From NCBI RefSeq assembly GCF_030848565.1, contig NZ_JAVDDV010000020.1:1-60070 (forward strand): 60,070 bases of DNA. Direction: 5' to 3'. Shown here piece by piece: positions 7,704-16,454 of this stretch. Numbering within the stretch: the first letter of the stretch is position 1; each line of letters opens with the position of its first letter. A model generated the notes under the pieces. That model saw only the letters and a list, made by a program, of their open reading frames with translations, did no database searches and was not told where the DNA came from. This DNA comes from Natronolimnohabitans sp. A-GB9. GTDB taxonomy: Archaea > Halobacteriota > Halobacteria > Halobacteriales > Natrialbaceae. Made by a program: the position numbers and the translations under genes.

Positions 7704-8729
7704 GGCTGATCTAGCTCCAAGTAGGGCCGTTGCCTATACAGTTCTTTCGCCACCGGTCAACTAATGTTGTTCGCACCCGCACGCGTCGCCTCCGGTCGTT
7801 CTGGCAAACAAGGCGAAAATATTGCGCATTAGTTTACATATGTACGGGTGTAATCACCGGAATGATGAAGAAATCATTTCGGCATCTTCACTCGTCGGAA
7901 CCGAAGGAGATATAATTGACGAATGTGTTCGGGAGTCCGCGATAACCCGTGGATTGAGCAATAAAACACTGTCGCCGGTTCTTTCTTTCGAAGGACGTAC
8001 CACGGGTCATACTTGTATCCGGAAGCAAGGTACTGTTGCCGTTCAAGTGTTCACCTCGCGAGAACGGCTATTGAATACCGATTATTGGGGCTCTCGGCCC
8101 CTTCCCTCATTCCGAGGACGAACCGACAACGATACGGATAAACTAGAGCTCTGTTCATCTAGAACGAGTATACAGTAGCCAGACTCGAGTCACGAGTCGA
8201 GCATCTGGTACGTTCGCTCTCTCGGAAAGAAGGCGTCCACATCGTGTGGAGAGTCGTAATCGGATCATCACCGACAGAACTGAACCGAGGGAATCCGGAT
8301 TCGATCAAATATAAACAAGTGAAAGTTTATACTCACATAGCAGATAGCGTCTATTCGGTGGTACTGCCATCTGTGTCACTCGAAATATATAGCTAGATAT
8401 AGGAAACATATACTCGATTTACTGTATATATTGTCTTCTTCGTATGCGAGGAGGCATATAGCTACGAGCGCTGATCCCGGGATCCGGGTCAGTAAGAACG
8501 TTTGTCTTCGATGCGTATACTATCTCTTTCAATACCTATAGGGAGTTCTATACGAGTGAAGAGGAAACTATTTGGGAGTTTATCCACTCGTGATCGAACG
8601 ACAGTCGAGATAGAGACGCCACCCTCCGGAAGCAAAGAACGTGTCGAGAGAAGCCGACGGATATCTACTGTCGCCAATGACCGCCGATCGCCAGAACAGG
8701 GTCGACGATCGGCGGGACAGCGGTCCGTA
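7704..8729. other. AT-rich gap without convincing genes
   Basis: About 1 kb separates the HTH-rhodanese gene from a small zinc-finger gene. Open frames here have non-haloarchaeal composition (few acidic residues, irregular codon use), so I reject them. The stretch 8295-8460 is especially AT-rich, with runs such as ATATATAGCTAGATATA and TACTGTATATATTG, and CTAG occurs. It may be a decayed insertion or a regulatory spacer. No transposase remnant was recognised. Confidence 0.5.
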
Positions 8730-8963
8730 TCAGTGGGTCGTCGTTCGAACGTCGTCGACGCGATACAGGTCCTCTTGAAGCCCGTCACCGTCACAGTCGT
8801 CGTTCGGACACTCGTAGTGCCAGCCGTCCTGAGTCGCGTCGGCCTCTCGGAATCGGTCCCCACATACCTGACAGAAGAGCTGTCCCTTTTTGCACGTGTC
8901 CCGGTGGAGCTCGAGGGCGAGCTCGGTCTGGAAGGACTGGTTGCAGTTACGACAAGTGTGCAT
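8730..8963 (-). CDS. Small double zinc-finger protein (77 aa)
   Basis: The protein begins with a C2HC finger (Cys4, Cys7, His20, Cys24; CRNCNQSF then LELHRDTC). A second metal site follows, made of Cys31, Cys34, Cys52 and Cys57 (CQVCG and CPNDDC). Haloarchaea encode many such small zinc proteins, which probably bind nucleic acids or proteins, but few have known roles. Its start is clear because the first finger begins at residue 4. A 13-base palindrome lies 46-58 bases upstream. Confidence 0.85.
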   Translation of the reverse strand: MHTCRNCNQSFQTELALELHRDTCKKGQLFCQVCGDRFREADATQDGWHYECPNDDCDGDGLQEDLYRVDDVRTTTH

Positions 8964-9285
8964 ATTACGTCAGACGAGAGCCTCCGACAAAACTGCTTGG
9001 GTTCTTTTATTACGTCGTAATCGGCCGTGATTCGGCCCCACTACGTCGATTTAGCGTCGACCTAACGGGAAAAAAGACCGACCGGATCACTGATTTACTC
9101 ACGCTCGAGTTCTCCAGCTTTCGTCACGTTCGGGAATCGAAGTCGTCTGCCACACGACAGTGCGCCACTGTGTAAGAAAGTAGATAGAAGTGCGACGACT
9201 GCCGGTAAGCGTCACCGGTTGCCGTCAGTGTGACCCACCTGCGATCCGGCTGTGGATGTTCCGGAAATCGTTACGGCAATCCGTC
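8964..9285. other. 322-base gap with an upstream palindrome
   Basis: No gene is visible. ATTACGTCGTAAT (9009-9021) is a perfect 13-base palindrome upstream of the zinc-finger gene, and the preceding TTTTATTACG on the other strand is AT-rich enough for a promoter. Near 9158-9172 ACAGTG and CACTGT form another short inverted repeat around CGC. The remainder up to the fumarase stop shows nothing I can assign. Confidence 0.4.
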
Positions 9286-10701
9286 TCAGTCGTCCTGGCC
9301 GAGGATACCCCGTTCGGCCATCTTCGCGGGATCGAGGACCTCGTCTGCCTCCTCCTCGTCTAGGTATCCCTTCTCGAGGACGACCTCGCGAACCGTCTTG
9401 TCTTCTTTGAGTGCGGTCTTGGCGACCTCGCTGGCCTTGTCGTAGCCGATGTGGACGTTCAGCGAGGTGGCCATCGCCATCGACTCCTCGACACGTTCTG
9501 CGCAGTACTCCTCGTTTGCTTCGAGCGGGTCGATAAAGCGCTCGGCGAAGACCTGACTCGAGTTCGCGATCAGTTCGGCGGACTCGAGGAAGTTGTGTGC
9601 GAGTACGGGTTTGTAGAGGTTGAGGTCGATCTGTCCCTCGGCGGCGCCGGCGGAGACGGCGGCGTCGTTGCCGACGACCTGTTTGTGAACCTGGTTGACG
9701 GCCTCGGCGACGACGGGGTTGATTTTGCCGGGCATGATCGACGAGCCGGGCTGGTTCTCGGGCTGTTCGATCTCACCGAGACCGTTTCGCGGCCCGGAGG
9801 CGAGCAGACGCAGGTCGTTGGCGATCTTGTTCAGCGAGCCGGCGACGACGCGAAGTGCGCCGTGGGCCTCACTCATCGCGTCGTGGGCGGCCTGGGCCTC
9901 GAAGTGGTTGTCGGCCTCGCGGAACTGAACGCCGGTCTCCTTGGTGATGTACTCGGCGGCGCGGCCAGGGAACTCCTCGTGGGTGTTCAGGCCCGTGCCG
10001 GTGGCGGTGCCGCCGAGTGCGAGTTCGGCGAGGTGTTCGCGGACTTTGTCGACGCGGGCGAGACCCTTCTCGACTTGCGTGCGGTAGCCGGAGAACTCCT
10101 GGCCGAGCGTGACCGGCGTCGCGTCCTGGAGGTGGGTGCGACCGGTCTTGACGACGTCGTCGAACGCTTCCTCTTTCTCCTCGAGAGACTCCCGAAGCGT
10201 ATCGAGTGCGGGAGTGACGTCCTTCTCGACGGCCTCGAGGGAAGCGACGTGCATCGCGGTCGGGATGACGTCGTTGCTCGACTGGCCGTAGTTGACGTGG
10301 TCGTTGGGGTGGACGACGCGGTCGCCGATTTCGGCGCCCATGATCTCGGCGGCGCGGTTGGCGATGACCTCGTTGGCGTTCATGTTCGACGAGGTGCCGG
10401 AACCGGTCTGGAAGACGTCGACCGGGAACTGGTCGTCGTGTTTGCCGGCGATGACCTCGTCTGCGGCCTCGATGATCGCCTCGGCGACGTCCTCCTCGAT
10501 CAACCCGAGGTCACGGTTGGCCTGTGCGGCGGCCTTCTTGACGACGCCCAGCGCACGGACGAAGCGGCGGCCGAACGTGATCCCGGAGATGGGGAAGTTC
10601 TGTACGGCCCGCTGGGTCTGTGCGCCCCAGTAGGCGTCTTTGGGCACCTGCATCTCGCCGAGACTGTCCTCCTCGATGCGGAACTCGTCATCCTCTGCCA
10701 T
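9286..10701 (-). CDS. fumC: Fumarate hydratase, class II
   Basis: The 471-residue protein is full length for class II fumarases, which interconvert fumarate and malate in the citric acid cycle without an iron-sulfur cluster. The family signature GSSIMPGKINPV lies near residue 320. Upstream blocks such as GSGTSSNMNANEV and HPNDHVNYGQSSND are the other active-site segments of the fumarase/aspartase superfamily. The N-terminal EEDSLGEMQVP is also typical. It appears monocistronic: 79 bases separate it from the PH-domain gene upstream and 322 bases from the zinc-finger gene downstream. Aspartase is the only serious alternative and is less likely here. Confidence 0.97.
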   Translation of the reverse strand: MAEDDEFRIEEDSLGEMQVPKDAYWGAQTQRAVQNFPISGITFGRRFVRALGVVKKAAAQANRDLGLIEEDVAEAIIEAADEVIAGKHDDQFPVDVFQTGSGTSSNMNANEVIANRAAEIMGAEIGDRVVHPNDHVNYGQSSNDVIPTAMHVASLEAVEKDVTPALDTLRESLEEKEEAFDDVVKTGRTHLQDATPVTLGQEFSGYRTQVEKGLARVDKVREHLAELALGGTATGTGLNTHEEFPGRAAEYITKETGVQFREADNHFEAQAAHDAMSEAHGALRVVAGSLNKIANDLRLLASGPRNGLGEIEQPENQPGSSIMPGKINPVVAEAVNQVHKQVVGNDAAVSAGAAEGQIDLNLYKPVLAHNFLESAELIANSSQVFAERFIDPLEANEEYCAERVEESMAMATSLNVHIGYDKASEVAKTALKEDKTVREVVLEKGYLDEEEADEVLDPAKMAERGILGQDD

Positions 10702-10780
10702 AGGCGAGACGTCTCGGTGGGTGAGGTAAAAGCCACCGAAACGAAATTCACGGTTCGCCGTCGGAGCCGACCATATCAGG

Positions 10781-12487
10781 TCACGTGAAATCGACCGACA
10801 GCCCCATCTCGTCGTCGCGAGCGCGCTCGCGAAGCGCCGACTGGAGGCGTTTCCGACCCGTCGTGTGGACGTCGCGGGCGTCCTCGAGGTCGACGTCGTA
10901 GATCGTCGGCGTCGTCCAGAAGAACGTCCGCGAGCTCGCGGTGTCGACGACCAGCGACGCCAGACCGAGGCGGCGCTGGAAGATCGAACGGCGCGTGTTG
11001 ACCGTCTGGATCCGGTAGTAGGGGATCACGGTCGTTCGTCGGCTCCAGAAGCCCCGGCGGATGACCAGGTGATCCTCCCCGACGTAGTAGCCGAGATTGA
11101 CGTACTTCAGGTGAGCTGCAGGCGGCACCGCCAGGAAGACGATCGCCGAAACGTACCACGCCTCGAAGGGCGTGATCCACGAGAGGCCGAAGAAGATGGC
11201 GACGATGACAGTCGCGATGATCGAGTAGCGAGCGAGATACCGCCGCCGAGCCATCGGCGGTGGGCTGGCAAACGACGGCGTCTCGACGCCGGTGAGGTTC
11301 TCGGTGAACCGGTGGACCCGGCCTTGCTTGGCAAGCGGGACCGCCGACTGGCTGCCGCCGTTGCTGTCGGGTCCGTAGCCGGCAGTTTCGACCCACAGGC
11401 CGGCGTAGCCAATCAGCCGCTGGAGAGGGTTTGCGGTCACCGTCACCGACTGGACCTTCTCGACTGGGATCGAGCCGCTGTAGCGCTGAAGCAGGCCGCG
11501 CTCGTAGACGAAGTCCTCGCCGGTTCGGCCGAGCTGGAAGTCGTAGTAAGTCCCGAACGTGTAGGCGACGCTCAACACGTACGTGATGATGATACCGTTG
11601 ATCGCCGAGACGATCGTCAGGATCCCGTAGCTGGCCGTCGTCCCCTCACCGATCCCCTCGGGGCCGCCGAACGGCTGTGCGATGGTAACCAGCAACTCGA
11701 GGATCAGATCAGTCGCGAAGAAGAAAACGACCAGGACGGTCGCGACGGCTGCCGGCCGGAACGAGGTAAACGAGTACAGCAGAAGCTCACGCGCCTCGAG
11801 GTCGAACAGCCGCTGTCGACGCGGCCGGGTCGGTTCCGGCGGTCGTTCCCGACGGTCCTCGGGGGCGACAGGCTCCGATTCGTTGGCCGGCGTCGGTTCA
11901 GGGACGCTCGGTTCCACGGTGTCGGTCTCGTCGCCGGGGACCGGCTCCGCGGCGTCGCGCTCGTCGTCGGGGGTCGGTTCCGATGGTTCCGACGGCTCCA
12001 CCTCGCTGGCCGCCTCGCGTTCGCGGCGGCGACGGCGCTCTTTCATCTCGGCGGTTCGCTGGCGGATCCGATCCTGGAGACGGCGCGCTTCGGACTCGCT
12101 GACGAAGTTCAGCGTCGCTTCGGTCGTCCCGCCGCCGGCGGTCTCGAGCGAGACGATGGCGAGTCCGAGCAGCCGCTGGAGCACCCCCTGTCGAACGTCG
12201 ACGTTTTGAATCCGTTCGTACGGGATCTCCCGCGATCGGCGAGCGACCACGCCCGAGGAGACGTCGAACGTATCCGGCGTGATGCCGTACTCGAACCGGT
12301 AGTAGTAGGCGATACCGTACGCGACGCCGGCGACGAATCCAAGCGGTGCGGCAACGAGGAACCATGTCGAACCGATTGGATCGAAGACCCCGCCGAGGAC
12401 GACGGTAAGCACCATCGCGAGCGAGAGCCAGAGAAAGCCATACTGGAGGGCGTACGTGACCGCACTGAGTGGATGGAGTCGGTTCAT
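10781..12487 (-). CDS. Membrane protein with three bacterial-type PH (bPH2) domains, YdbT-like
   Basis: The 568-residue protein alternates paired membrane segments with three bPH2 (DUF304) domains. These are marked by RSREIPYERIQNVDVRQG, SGSIPVEKVQSVTV and TTVIPYYRIQTVNTRRS. A long acidic, proline-rich linker (about residues 160-240) between the first and second domains is probably disordered. Size and domain count match Bacillus YdbT. The neighbour 4 bases upstream encodes a one-domain YdbS-like partner, so the two form an operon of the known YdbS/YdbT type. These proteins are linked in bacteria to antimicrobial-peptide tolerance and membrane assembly; the archaeal role is unknown. Confidence 0.85.
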   Translation of the reverse strand: MNRLHPLSAVTYALQYGFLWLSLAMVLTVVLGGVFDPIGSTWFLVAAPLGFVAGVAYGIAYYYRFEYGITPDTFDVSSGVVARRSREIPYERIQNVDVRQGVLQRLLGLAIVSLETAGGGTTEATLNFVSESEARRLQDRIRQRTAEMKERRRRREREAASEVEPSEPSEPTPDDERDAAEPVPGDETDTVEPSVPEPTPANESEPVAPEDRRERPPEPTRPRRQRLFDLEARELLLYSFTSFRPAAVATVLVVFFFATDLILELLVTIAQPFGGPEGIGEGTTASYGILTIVSAINGIIITYVLSVAYTFGTYYDFQLGRTGEDFVYERGLLQRYSGSIPVEKVQSVTVTANPLQRLIGYAGLWVETAGYGPDSNGGSQSAVPLAKQGRVHRFTENLTGVETPSFASPPPMARRRYLARYSIIATVIVAIFFGLSWITPFEAWYVSAIVFLAVPPAAHLKYVNLGYYVGEDHLVIRRGFWSRRTTVIPYYRIQTVNTRRSIFQRRLGLASLVVDTASSRTFFWTTPTIYDVDLEDARDVHTTGRKRLQSALRERARDDEMGLSVDFT

Positions 12488-12491
12488 ACGA

Positions 12492-12959
12492 TTAGACGGC
12501 GTCGTCGGCTTCGCTCTCGACTGCTAGTTCACGCAGCGTATCCTGGAGTTCGCGGGCGCGGTCGGGTGTCAGCCCGGGAATCCGGACGTCGGCGTTTCGC
12601 GAGCCCGCGGTGTAGACGACCACACTCGAGAGCCCAAGCGCCCGTTCGATGGGGCCAAACTGCGTGTCGACGTGCTGGACCCGGACGAACGGGACTGCGG
12701 TTTCGACGAAGGTGACCACGCCACGCTCGAGGTAGAGGGCGTCAGGCTGGATCTCGAACCGCCAGACCTGGTAGAGCCGGATGGCGTAGGCGGAGCCGAG
12801 GACGATCCCGACGGCGACGACGCCGGCGATGATCGCCGTCGGGACGTCCACCACCCACTGGTCGACCGCCGCGAGGACGACGCCGAGTACGATCGCCGTG
12901 ATCGCGGCCTGGGCGATCCAGAGCAGCCTGATTCGGGGATGAAGCGCTTCCATACGCAT
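12492..12959 (-). CDS. Small PH (bPH2) domain membrane protein, YdbS-like
   Basis: This 155-residue protein has two N-terminal membrane helices (about 12-55) and one bPH2 domain. The domain includes ERGVVTFVETAVPFVRVQHVDT and a C-terminal IPGLTPDRARELQDTL helix. It is the first gene of a two-gene operon, ending 4 bases before the start of the three-domain partner. The pair mirrors Bacillus ydbS-ydbT, suggesting a membrane complex. The start at MRMEALHPRIRLLW fits the short cytoplasmic N-terminus seen in the family. Confidence 0.83.
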   Translation of the reverse strand: MRMEALHPRIRLLWIAQAAITAIVLGVVLAAVDQWVVDVPTAIIAGVVAVGIVLGSAYAIRLYQVWRFEIQPDALYLERGVVTFVETAVPFVRVQHVDTQFGPIERALGLSSVVVYTAGSRNADVRIPGLTPDRARELQDTLRELAVESEADDAV

Positions 12960-13019
12960 ATCGTATCAGGAACACAGGATAAAGCTGCGGTTCCGGTTTC
13001 AGCCTGGCGGAAGACGGCG

Positions 13020-13274
13020 TTACCCTTCGTGTTCCTCGTACTCCTCGGGCGTGTACGTCGACAGTTCGAGGGCGTGGATGTCAGTCGTCATGTGGTCGCC
13101 GAGTGCGTCGTAGACCTGCTGGTGTTGCTGGACCAGGGCCATCCCTTCGAACACCGGGGAGACGACCGTCGCCGCGAGGTGATCGTCGTCGTGTTTGTCG
13201 CGGGCGTGTGTGACCGTCGCCTCCGCGTCCTCGAGGTTCGATTCGATGACGTCCTCGACGTCTGCTGGCTTCAT
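13020..13274 (-). CDS. BolA family protein
   Basis: The 84-residue protein starting MKPADVEDVIESNLEDAEATV has the BolA fold pattern. A beta-strand region is followed by HLAATVVSPVFEGMALVQQHQQVY, where BolA proteins have a conserved phenylalanine-glycine turn, and then by the conserved THALELST-like ending (DIHALELST). BolA/IbaG proteins act with monothiol glutaredoxins in iron-sulfur cluster handling. An upstream extension of the open frame to 13307 is not needed and would add an atypical N-terminus. It stands alone, so its partner is not indicated by context. Confidence 0.88.
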   Translation of the reverse strand: MKPADVEDVIESNLEDAEATVTHARDKHDDDHLAATVVSPVFEGMALVQQHQQVYDALGDHMTTDIHALELSTYTPEEYEEHEG

Positions 13275-13391
13275 GATAAGAACGTGGGCCGCTCGAGGCA
13301 AAAACACGGCGGTCGACGTCGACCGACTACCAGTGGCCTCGTGGCGGCCGCGACCGTCGCGTTTATCCCGTCACACGCCGCTGTCGCTCCT

Positions 13392-13889
13392 ATGTCACTC
13401 GCAGCCGAGACGCGATGCGCCGTCGAGAACCACCCGTTTCTCGTGACCGCGCTGCGGGCCGGCGTCGTCAACTACACCGCCGCCGCCCGCTTTCTCGAGG
13501 TCGACGGCGAAACCGACGCGATCGCGACGGCACTGCGTCGCTACGCCGAAGAACTGCCGGGTTACGAGACCGAATCTCGAGACGTCCGAGTGCGGATGCA
13601 AAGCGGTGTCGGCCCCGTCGACCCCGACGCGGACGACGCGCTCGTCACCGTCGGTGAAACGGCGTTCGGACCGATCGACGGCGATCGAACGGCGATCGTC
13701 GCGACCGGAGCCGTCGATACGGCTGCCCTGTCGGCGACGCTTCGGCAACTGTCGCTCGAGGAAATCACGCCGACCGCGGCCGCCGTCGGCGGGGAGTCGT
13801 TGCTCGTCGTCGTCGACCGACGCGAGGGAGCAACCGCCTTGCGGACCGTCGAAGACGCGCTCGAGGCGGTTCCGAACGACGAGGAGTGA
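13392..13889 (+). CDS. Conserved haloarchaeal protein of unknown function (165 aa)
   Basis: The protein starts MSLAAETRCAVENHPFLVTALRAGVVNYTAAARFL. Its first about 50 residues look like a helical, HTH-like domain with a conserved NYTAAARFL stretch. The rest resembles an ACT-like alpha/beta regulatory region. I recall this as a widespread haloarchaeal family (DUF7523-like), but without a known function. A longer reading frame begins upstream at 12672 but crosses the BolA gene in antisense, so the start at 13392 is preferred. It lies 96 bases before cysS on the same strand and may be co-transcribed. Confidence 0.8.
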   Translation: MSLAAETRCAVENHPFLVTALRAGVVNYTAAARFLEVDGETDAIATALRRYAEELPGYETESRDVRVRMQSGVGPVDPDADDALVTVGETAFGPIDGDRTAIVATGAVDTAALSATLRQLSLEEITPTAAAVGGESLLVVVDRREGATALRTVEDALEAVPNDEE

Positions 13890-13985
13890 CGAGGTCGGCG
13901 CTCACCGGCTGCCGAACGAACCGGACACGCGGGCGCTCGAGCGTCCATCACACCGTTTAACTTGCGTCCGGGGGAAGTGAGCCTA

Positions 13986-15479
13986 ATGACCCTGCACGTG
14001 ACGAACACGTTGACGGGCGAGAAAGAGCCGTTCGAGCCACAGGATCCCGACGACGTCTTGCTCTACTACTGTGGCCTGACGGTCTCGGATCCGCCCCACC
14101 TGGGACACGCCCGCTCGTGGGTCCACGTCGACGTCATGCACCGCTGGCTCGAGTACCTCGGCTACGACGTACGTCACGTCGAGAACTTCACCGACGTCAA
14201 CGAGAAGATCGTCGCTCGAATCGGCGAGGACGATCTCGGTGAGGACGAGGGTGACGTCGCAGAGACGTACATCGAACGCACGCTCGCGGACATGCGCTCG
14301 CTGAACCTCCGTCGTGCGGAGGTCTACCCCCGCGTCTCCGAACACGTCCCCGAGATCATCGATCTCGTCGAGACGCTGATCGAGAACGGCTACGCCTACG
14401 AGGCAAACGGCTCGGTCTACTTCGACGTGACCAGTTTCGAGGAGTACGGCAAGCTCTCGAACCAGGAACTCGAGGAGATCGAATCGCAAGGCGACCCCGA
14501 CGAGCGCTCCGAGAAGCGTAACCCGGCCGACTTCGCGCTCTGGAAGGCCGGCGGTGTCGACCCCGACGCCGTCCACGAACACAGCCACGAGTGCGTCGAC
14601 CACGGTACGGAGCCGCCCGAAGGGCTGACCTGGGAGTCGCCGTGGGGCGAGGGACGACCCGGCTGGCACATCGAGTGCTCGGCGATGAGCATGACTCACC
14701 TGGGCGAGACGCTCGACCTCCACGTCGGCGGTCGTGACCTCGTCTTCCCCCATCACGAAAACGAGATCGCCCAGTCCGAAGCCGCCACCGGACAGGAGTT
14801 CGCCAGCTACTGGCTCCACTGCGAGCTGTTCCAGATGGACGACGAGAAGATGTCCTCGAGTCTGGGCAACTTCGTCACCGTCGCCGACGCCGTCGACCAG
14901 TGGGGGACCAACGTCTTGCGGACGTTCCTGACCGCCGGCTCCTACAACAGCAAACAGCTGTACTCCGACGAGACGATCGCCGAGGCCGAGGAGCGCTGGG
15001 ACCGCCTCGAGCGCGCCTACGAGACGGCCGTCGAGGCTCTCGATTCGCCCGACGCTCGGACGAAAGTCACCGACGAGTCGCTGCATGCCGACGTCGACGA
15101 CGCTCGCGACTCGTTCGTTACGGCGATGAACGACGACTTCAACACACGGGAGGCTCAGTCGGCGCTGCTGCAGGTCGCGACGGCGATCAACGCCCACCTC
15201 GAGGATCGCGAGGAGTACGACTACCGGGGCCTCCGGCGGGCCGTCGACACACTCGAGGAGCTGGGCGACGTACTCGGGCTCTCCTTTACCGGCGAGACGA
15301 CCGGCACCGCAGACCTCGCGGAGGACGTGATCGACCTCGTCCTCGAGGTCCGCGAGCAGGAACGCGAGGCGGGCAACTACGAGCGCGCCGACGAGCTGCG
15401 CGACGAGCTCCAGGCGCTTGGCATCGAAGTGCAAGACACCGACGACGGCGCGACCTACCGGCTTCCCTCTGGGGAGTGA
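13986..15479 (+). CDS. cysS: Cysteinyl-tRNA synthetase
   Basis: The 497-residue class I synthetase charges tRNA-Cys. It has the HIGH-type motif PHLGHARSW, the KMSKS-type motif DEKMSSSLGNF and the CysRS zinc-site segments. The zinc-site segments include YCGLTVSD, the conserved GWHIECSAMS and the HHENEIAQ helix. The anticodon-binding C-terminal helices follow. The start at MTLHVTNTLTGEKE matches the family; an in-frame ATG at 13962 would add eight residues and has no support. A real CysRS shows this genome does not rely only on the SepRS/SepCysS route. Confidence 0.97.
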   Translation: MTLHVTNTLTGEKEPFEPQDPDDVLLYYCGLTVSDPPHLGHARSWVHVDVMHRWLEYLGYDVRHVENFTDVNEKIVARIGEDDLGEDEGDVAETYIERTLADMRSLNLRRAEVYPRVSEHVPEIIDLVETLIENGYAYEANGSVYFDVTSFEEYGKLSNQELEEIESQGDPDERSEKRNPADFALWKAGGVDPDAVHEHSHECVDHGTEPPEGLTWESPWGEGRPGWHIECSAMSMTHLGETLDLHVGGRDLVFPHHENEIAQSEAATGQEFASYWLHCELFQMDDEKMSSSLGNFVTVADAVDQWGTNVLRTFLTAGSYNSKQLYSDETIAEAEERWDRLERAYETAVEALDSPDARTKVTDESLHADVDDARDSFVTAMNDDFNTREAQSALLQVATAINAHLEDREEYDYRGLRRAVDTLEELGDVLGLSFTGETTGTADLAEDVIDLVLEVREQEREAGNYERADELRDELQALGIEVQDTDDGATYRLPSGE

Positions 15480-15504
15480 GTAGCCACTGACCGTCAGTGC
15501 GCAC

Positions 15505-15600
15505 CCGATCGCACGCGAGGAGCGCAGGTCGAGGCGACCACCGGCGAGCCCCGCGACCTGGCGAGCGGGGACCGGCGTGAGCCGTGCGCCGGGCGATCGG
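15505..15600. repeat. Structured GC-rich intergenic element after cysS
   Basis: CCGATCGC (15505-15512) pairs with GCGATCGG (15593-15600) about 80 bases apart. Inside, CAGGTCG (15525-15531) pairs with CGACCTG (15554-15560), and GAGC/GAGG words recur. The composition resembles the GAGCG-rich intergenic elements common in haloarchaeal genomes. It could also be a structured RNA, because a stem of this length with nested hairpins is stable. No independent promoter is obvious. Confidence 0.4.
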
Positions 15601-15701
15601 TGTGGGAACAGGTTCAGTTGTGACTACAGTCGTCAGGTTCCGTTTTCGGCGCTCGTGACGTCCGTACCGAGAACGGAAGACGACGACTGACGGTCATCGC
15701 G

Positions 15702-15713
15702 GCGTTTATATCT
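15702..15713 (+). promoter_or_regulatory. TATA box of the lipoprotein gene
   Basis: CGTTTATATCTT lies about 25-36 bases before the ATG at 15738. This is a well-placed haloarchaeal TATA box and argues for the start at 15738 instead of the in-frame ATG at 15714. Confidence 0.6.
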
Positions 15714-15737
15714 TTGAACGAGGTCGACCAGAACAGG

Positions 15738-16445
15738 ATGAATAGACGGTTGTTCGTCGCCGCAGCGACGACCGGTATCGTCGGCGCGTCGGCGGGCTGT
15801 CTCGACGGCGTTCTCGAGGACGTTACGACGTTCGAGGCGGCACCGATCCGCGTCAGCGAGGACGTAGCCGACGAGACGGGATACGCGTACCAGGGAACCG
15901 TCGAACGGATCGAGGAACGGGAATTCGCCGGCGAAGACGTCGAGGCCACGAACTACATCACCGAATACACGCGGACGATCGATCTCCCCCTCGGGGGCCT
16001 CGGTATGGAGCCGGAAGCGGGCGTCTTCGCCCTCGTCACGACGCCCCAGGTGGGCGTCGCCGGCCAGGAGTTCAATCCGGTCGGTGACATGAGCGAGGCG
16101 GAACTCGCCGAGTACGTCCAGGAGCAGTACGACGAACTCGAGATCGAGGACAACGTCGATAGCCGAACGATCGACGCCGACGAGATCGGTGGGCTCGAGA
16201 CGTCGGTGTCCTTCGAGACCTACGAGGGGACGGCGACTCTCCACGACGAGGTCGGCGTCGATATCCTCGTCGACGTCGCCCAGCCCGATCACGGCGACGA
16301 CCATCTCGTGGTTATCGCCGTCACACCCGATATGGAAGACGTGCCACTCGACTCCGAGCGGGACGCGATCGATACCATGGTCACCGGTATCGAACACGGC
16401 GACGACGTCGACGTCGAGCTTCGCGAGGCCGAGGGCGACGGTTGA
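15738..16445 (+). CDS. Tat/lipobox lipoprotein, DUF6517-like
   Basis: The N-terminus MNRRLFVAAATTGIVGASAGCLDG has a twin-arginine-like start, a hydrophobic stretch and a lipobox cysteine at about residue 21. The product should therefore be an exported lipid-anchored protein of 235 residues. The mature part is acidic with no catalytic motif I recognise. It resembles haloarchaeal DUF6517 lipoproteins in length and layout, from memory. It is convergent with the PSH protease gene, only 9 bases away. Function unknown. Confidence 0.8.
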   Translation: MNRRLFVAAATTGIVGASAGCLDGVLEDVTTFEAAPIRVSEDVADETGYAYQGTVERIEEREFAGEDVEATNYITEYTRTIDLPLGGLGMEPEAGVFALVTTPQVGVAGQEFNPVGDMSEAELAEYVQEQYDELEIEDNVDSRTIDADEIGGLETSVSFETYEGTATLHDEVGVDILVDVAQPDHGDDHLVVIAVTPDMEDVPLDSERDAIDTMVTGIEHGDDVDVELREAEGDG

Positions 16446-16454
16446 TAGCGACGA

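Noticed and set aside
7822-8178. Open frame of 118 codons in the AT-rich gap
   Set aside because: Composition is not acidic, codon use is unlike neighbouring genes, and there is no family match or promoter.
9451-10788. Long open frame of 445 codons opposite fumC
   Set aside because: It is a mirror frame of the fumarase gene, generated by third-position GC in the real gene. Its valine/glycine-rich product has no family features.
10865-12715. Open frame of 616 codons opposite the PH-domain gene
   Set aside because: Antisense shadow of the 568-residue protein. The arginine-rich composition is typical of antisense frames in haloarchaea.
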